DNA of 10,614 nucleotides, taken from NCBI GenBank assembly GCA_003024985.2, contig PXIH01S0004698.1; one strand, written 5' to 3'. Of the stretch, positions 7,171 through 10,614 are shown piece after piece. Each line of letters opens with the position of its first letter. The first letter of the stretch is position 1. The stretch comes from Euperipatoides rowelli. Its lineage: Eukaryota; Onychophora; Udeonychophora; Euonychophora; Peripatopsidae. The position numbers and the translations under genes are program-made. Below the pieces are notes generated by a model. That model saw only the letters and a list, made by a program, of their open reading frames with translations. It was not told the DNA's origin and made no database searches.

Positions 7171-9530
7171 ATAAATGTTTTGAAGTTGAATTGAGGAATC
7201 CCAGATCTCACATGTATTGTAGATGGCCTTGTTTCCTTTTCCCTTATCCTTGATATGCTTTGTTAATTTGTTTTGCAGTGTACATTTTCCTCGAACTGAT
7301 ATAAACTCTTACTTGGGTACATGTTGAAAGCAGCAGGTGATGATTATTATTTCATTCACTACTAGAATGAATGGACGAGTTTAATAGTCATTGAACTACA
7401 ATGGGTTTCCCTTCCTTGAGGTTTGAGCTTTAAAGGATGTACTTATCTTCTTTCTATGTCACTTGGTTAATTAATTTTTAATCAATTTCTGAAACAAAGA
7501 TTGTTCAATTATTATTATAAAATAGCAGTTTAAATCTATTAATCGTAAAGCTAACTAGTATCATCATACCACATCTAGGGTTAACACACAAACCCTGTAA
7601 CCCCCCACCCTTGACATGATGAAAACATCATAACATAATTTCAGTTGATCATGACAATATTGTCCTAAGTAAATAAATCTAGTGTATTCTAAGGATTAAG
7701 CCATCCCCCTAATTTGATGTCGATGTTCTTTCTTGCTAATGGTAAAAAAATCTAGTTTTCACATTTCCCCTGCCCTATAACTCGGTAACTGTTGCCAATA
7801 TGACAAAAATGATTATTTAAAAAAATGCGTATTTTCTAATTCTCTTCAACTTTTGTATCAAATATTTTCCAATATTTCCTACCGTTAATGAAATAGGGTT
7901 AAAAAAAAAAATCAAAATTGGCCACCATTTAACAAAATCGCGTCCATAGCACAGTAAGCATGAGTGTTGATTTTTGGGTATGTTATTAATGGGAACTAGT
8001 ATTATAAATATGCAGAGTCTCCTCTTTATGGGAATTATTTTCAGGTAAACGTAATATAACAAGTATTTTAAGAGCTTGGTTACAATAATTAAACCCACAC
8101 AACCAATAAATTAGACAGAGTTCCTTATATCAATGGCATGAATAATGGGTGAATTTTTATATTTATTGTTTCTTATACTAGGTAAAGTAAACTTATTTGC
8201 ATTCATAGTGCATATCCCAGATTTCATTGAAATCTTTTATCTAAATCAAGACATACTGCAATTCTTGCTAATTGTTGATATTTTGAACAATTTTAAAGAT
8301 ATTAACTTTATTACTTTTTATTATTTAAAATGCCTATAAATAGTCTACTAACTTGAGAGTTGTTATTTTTGTTTTGATTATACTGTATTTAGCTACTTTT
8401 TGGACTATTTCATATTTGTCTTATATAGATCCTATATAAATTATTTAGAAATCCTATAGTGAATTTAACTTTGTTTTAGCAAAATTTTCCAAAATTCACA
8501 ATGATAAGTTTATTTTCTTTTGTTCTCATTCTGTGAAGCTAATCACATCAATAAAAGGACTTTACAACCTGTATCTTCATATCTTGCTGTGCTCGCCATC
8601 ATAACATTAACCTGGATAAATTAACCACACCCCTTATTGTCAAATTCTTGACTGTTCTGTTTAATGAATTCTAATAATTTCAATTTGTTTAATTATGATT
8701 GGACATTTAAATTTTCCAAGTTACAGTAACACCCATCTTCCTTCTCCAATATAATTAAAAAATTTAATTATTGGTTCGGTTTGATCAAACAAGAACCCTG
8801 TGAATCTAAACAAATAAGCAACACTTTATTCTAAATTATGTAAATGAGCTTGATTTTTAATTTTAAGAAATTATTGTTTAAATCCAGAGATTCCGACTCA
8901 AATTATTGAGAAGGAAGCATTCCTTTTTTTTTGCTGCTAAAAACAACAACAACAAGAAAAAAACAGTTTATTTTTCTAACCATGGATAAATTGAAGCTAG
9001 AATTGTAAAAATGATCTTGGACATGCTGATTAATGTTCAGATAAGAAGAGGGAAATCCATCTCCCCTAGTCATATTTGTCAACCTAAGTCTGGAAAACAA
9101 ATCCTCTTAACATGATATGAGGAAAAAATTCACCTTCCAGCTAACCATAAAATTATTAACCAAACTCTAACTACTATTTTTTATACTAACGATGATCTGT
9201 AACCCAATTATATAATTGTGCCTCTACTAAGAATCCAATCAACTTAGCTCTCTTCAGTCTCCACAGATATAATACTTAGGCGCTCTCTTCATCACCTTTG
9301 GAACTTTATTTTTTCTCCCATTAAATGATAACCATATTCACTCATTACCCTGATGTCTCAGTAACTACTGTAAGTGTTGTTTATAACATTTGTATAACTC
9401 AGAGAGTACTGTAGTTATTTGTTCATTTTTATGTCAGTCAGTTATTTATTTGTTTTAGTTAATTCAATTTTTATTATCACACAACCAGTCAAAAAAATGT
9501 TATTGTTAAACTTTAAAAAAAATATTTTTT
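7171..9530. other. Long AT-rich stretch without a supported gene
   Basis: About 2.3 kb hold only short, AT-driven open frames. The largest, on the minus strand at 7817-8098 (93 codons), is rich in Ile, Leu and Lys with no motif I recognise. At 7565-7590 AGGGTT and AACCCT form a small hairpin. The piece from about 7770 to 8060 (TATAACTCGGTAACTGTTG, a T-rich middle, then GGCCACCATTT) reads like a decayed interspersed repeat rather than unique DNA, but I cannot name it. T-rich pyrimidine tracts and AATAAA-like hexamers occur but are uninformative at this base composition. Confidence 0.5.
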
Positions 9531-9584
9531 TTGTATTGGAAAATTAAAAAAAAAATCACTTGTATTAAATAAAAAAAAAATCAC
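9531..9584. repeat. Imperfect tandem duplication of 29 and 25 bp
   Basis: TTGTATTGGAAAATT followed by A10 and TCAC (9531-9559) is followed directly by TTGTATTAAAT, A10 and TCAC (9560-9584). The second copy lacks a few bases near the start of the A run. It is a local tandem duplication anchored on A tracts. Confidence 0.75.
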
Positions 9585-10086
9585 GACAACTGAGGGGAGG
9601 CAAATACAGCGCTAAGTTTTTTTATTGAATAAAATACGATGAAAAATATACAATTTATTTTTATCTAAAACCAAAAAACGAAAGTGAAAGTAATACAATA
9701 ATTCAATAAACGCTCATCATTCTTACCATAGGGTTAATCCTAACTATCGAATTGAAATCATAATTATTTTATCCCATACACTATTTTATTTAATTAATTT
9801 TTATTTATTTTTCATATTTTAGTTGAAAAAAAATGTACTTGATTTATTCTTACAATGTTTAATTTGCCATTACCTTGTATAAATTAGGTAACATGTGACA
9901 GTGGACTGAAACAGATTCCTACTCTTATGAATTCGGACATAGAGTTCTAATTAACAGTCGCACTCAAAGGAAGGGGGGGGGGGCAGTAACTGACCCCAGC
10001 CTACATGTTTGTCCATAACTTTTTTATTTTTTGTTATTTTTGTGTGAAAAAATGGACTTTTATTGTGAGCTAATGCTGACCATAAA
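9585..10086. other. AT-rich stretch with G11 tract
   Basis: No gene is visible upstream of the transposase remnant. A 10-bp inverted repeat (TTTATTGAAT at 9621-9630, ATTCAATAAA at 9701-9710) has no flanking duplication. A G11 homopolymer lies at 9973-9983. GTCCATAACTTTTTTATTTT near 10011-10030 followed by AAAAAATGGAC suggests a loose fold-back. The missing N-terminal part of a piggyBac transposase, including its catalytic aspartates, is not recognisable here. Confidence 0.45.
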
Positions 10087-10533
10087 ATGATTTGCTTTTA
10101 CAAAAAAAAAAAAAACTTCAATTTTGTTTTAATTAAATACGTAAGTAAGATAATGTATTATAGTTCAGATTTCCAAGCTATCTTGTTGAAAATCCTAGGA
10201 CGAGAACTTTGTGAAGTAAACATGGTAAGACAAGCACTGAATGCAGTTGGTTTACACCAGAAATATATCACAGCACTCAACATGTGTGGTGTCCATATGT
10301 GCAACCAAGATCAAAGACCAGTGTCCGGAGGAACTGTTCAGTTGGAACCAATGGAAAAACCACTCGCCAACAATGAGAAACATTCCAAAAAAAGGACGAT
10401 GTTTCTTGTGTCTCAGAGATCAGACAGGAAGTACATGACATCATGCAATGAATGCAACATGTATATTTGTCCAACACATACAGAAAAGGAAACTACCATC
10501 ACTCATAAAGTTTGCTCAGATTGTAATGTGTAA
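10087..10533 (+). pseudogene. piggyBac-type transposase, C-terminal remnant with double frameshift
   Basis: The 148-codon frame resembles the last part of piggyBac (PGBD4-like) transposases. Residues 32-42 (ILLKILGRELC) fit the FLxELGxxL segment that precedes the C-terminal region. Residues 109-146 carry the cysteine-rich zinc-binding domain: SQRSDRK, then C120-x2-C123, C128-x2-H131 and C143-x2-C146. The first expected zinc pair is missing in this frame, where residues 103-108 read RTMFLV. The +1 frame at the same place reads GRCFLC, with the expected Cys-x2-Cys. An extra A in the A7 run (10387-10393) and a lost base at about 10411 would explain this, leaving the frame open on both sides. Residues 1-27 look like translated AT-rich filler; a possible splice acceptor AG lies at 10167-10168. 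The catalytic core is absent, against a usual length of about 550-600 residues. It is a truncated remnant, or a last exon with two sequence errors. The domain assignment is fairly secure. Confidence 0.75.
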
Positions 10534-10537
10534 TAAA
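10532..10537 (+). promoter_or_regulatory. Possible polyadenylation signal overlapping the stop codon
   Basis: AATAAA starts at the second base of the TAA stop (10531-10533) of the piggyBac-type frame. A polyadenylation signal this close to the stop is common in compact transposons, but AATAAA is also frequent by chance in DNA this AT-rich. No piggyBac terminal repeat or TTAA is visible in the 80 bases that follow. Confidence 0.35.
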
Positions 10538-10614
10538 CTATAGCTTACATACATCAAAATAATATTGTTTTTACTAAAAATCCAATTTTTTATACCTTTT
10601 TATTGTTTCTGTAT

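Noticed and set aside
7817-8098. 93-codon minus-strand frame
   Set aside because: Its composition follows the AT-rich background, with Phe and Lys runs from A/T tracts, and no family is recognisable.
8145-8339. 64-codon plus-strand hydrophobic frame
   Set aside because: It is rich in Leu, Ile and Phe as expected from T-rich DNA, with no supporting context.
8903-9100. 65-codon minus-strand frame
   Set aside because: It spans simple AAC and A-run sequence and shows no motif.
9621-9710. MITE bounded by a 10-bp inverted repeat
   Set aside because: The repeat is made of A/T-rich words, the match does not extend cleanly, and no target duplication flanks it.
10277-10477. 66-codon minus-strand frame
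   Set aside because: It is antisense to the piggyBac-type domain; its cysteines come from the reverse complement of the zinc-ligand region.

Overview
The window looks like non-coding, repeat-dominated nuclear DNA from an AT-rich (about 30% GC by eye) invertebrate animal. The evidence is the mix of decayed eukaryotic transposons (an RTE-type LINE, a piggyBac-type transposase end, a hAT-like terminal-inverted-repeat element and a SINE-like insertion), long microsatellites and a minisatellite, and the lack of any dense gene layout. A lineage cannot be fixed from the sequence; an arthropod is a guess only. No host protein-coding gene, tRNA or rRNA could be supported.

Layout. 1-638 is AT-rich DNA with no recognisable gene. 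639-1101 holds a hAT-like non-autonomous element (822-1093) preceded by a partial tandem copy of its left end. 1361-2861 is a minisatellite of about 19 units of 75 bp, with two one-base N joins that are each flanked by exact duplications and so look like assembly artefacts. 3146-3868 is the decayed 3' end of an RTE-type LINE on the minus strand, ending in an (ATG)n-type tail. 4253-4544 is a minus-strand SINE-like retroinsertion with a GC-rich head, a short A tail and a perfect 16-bp target-site duplication. 4561-5482 is AT-rich and contains an N at 5190.

5483-7170 is a 1.7-kb compound trinucleotide array: (CAT)8, then (TAA)n, then a long degenerate GGT/GAT/AAT array that is almost free of C on the plus strand. 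It is interrupted at 7013-7070 by a 58-bp insertion carrying TTTAGG-like units between 8-bp direct repeats. 7171-10086 is mostly AT-rich DNA with simple tracts and possible old repeats. 10087-10533 is the C-terminal end of a piggyBac-type transposase in which two compensating frameshifts have scrambled the first zinc-ligand pair.

The genes do not work together as a system. The window is a collection of independent insertions and expanding tandem repeats. The points most worth a second look are the unnamed SINE-like family, the assembly joins in the minisatellite, the piggyBac double frameshift and the small insertion in the GAT array.
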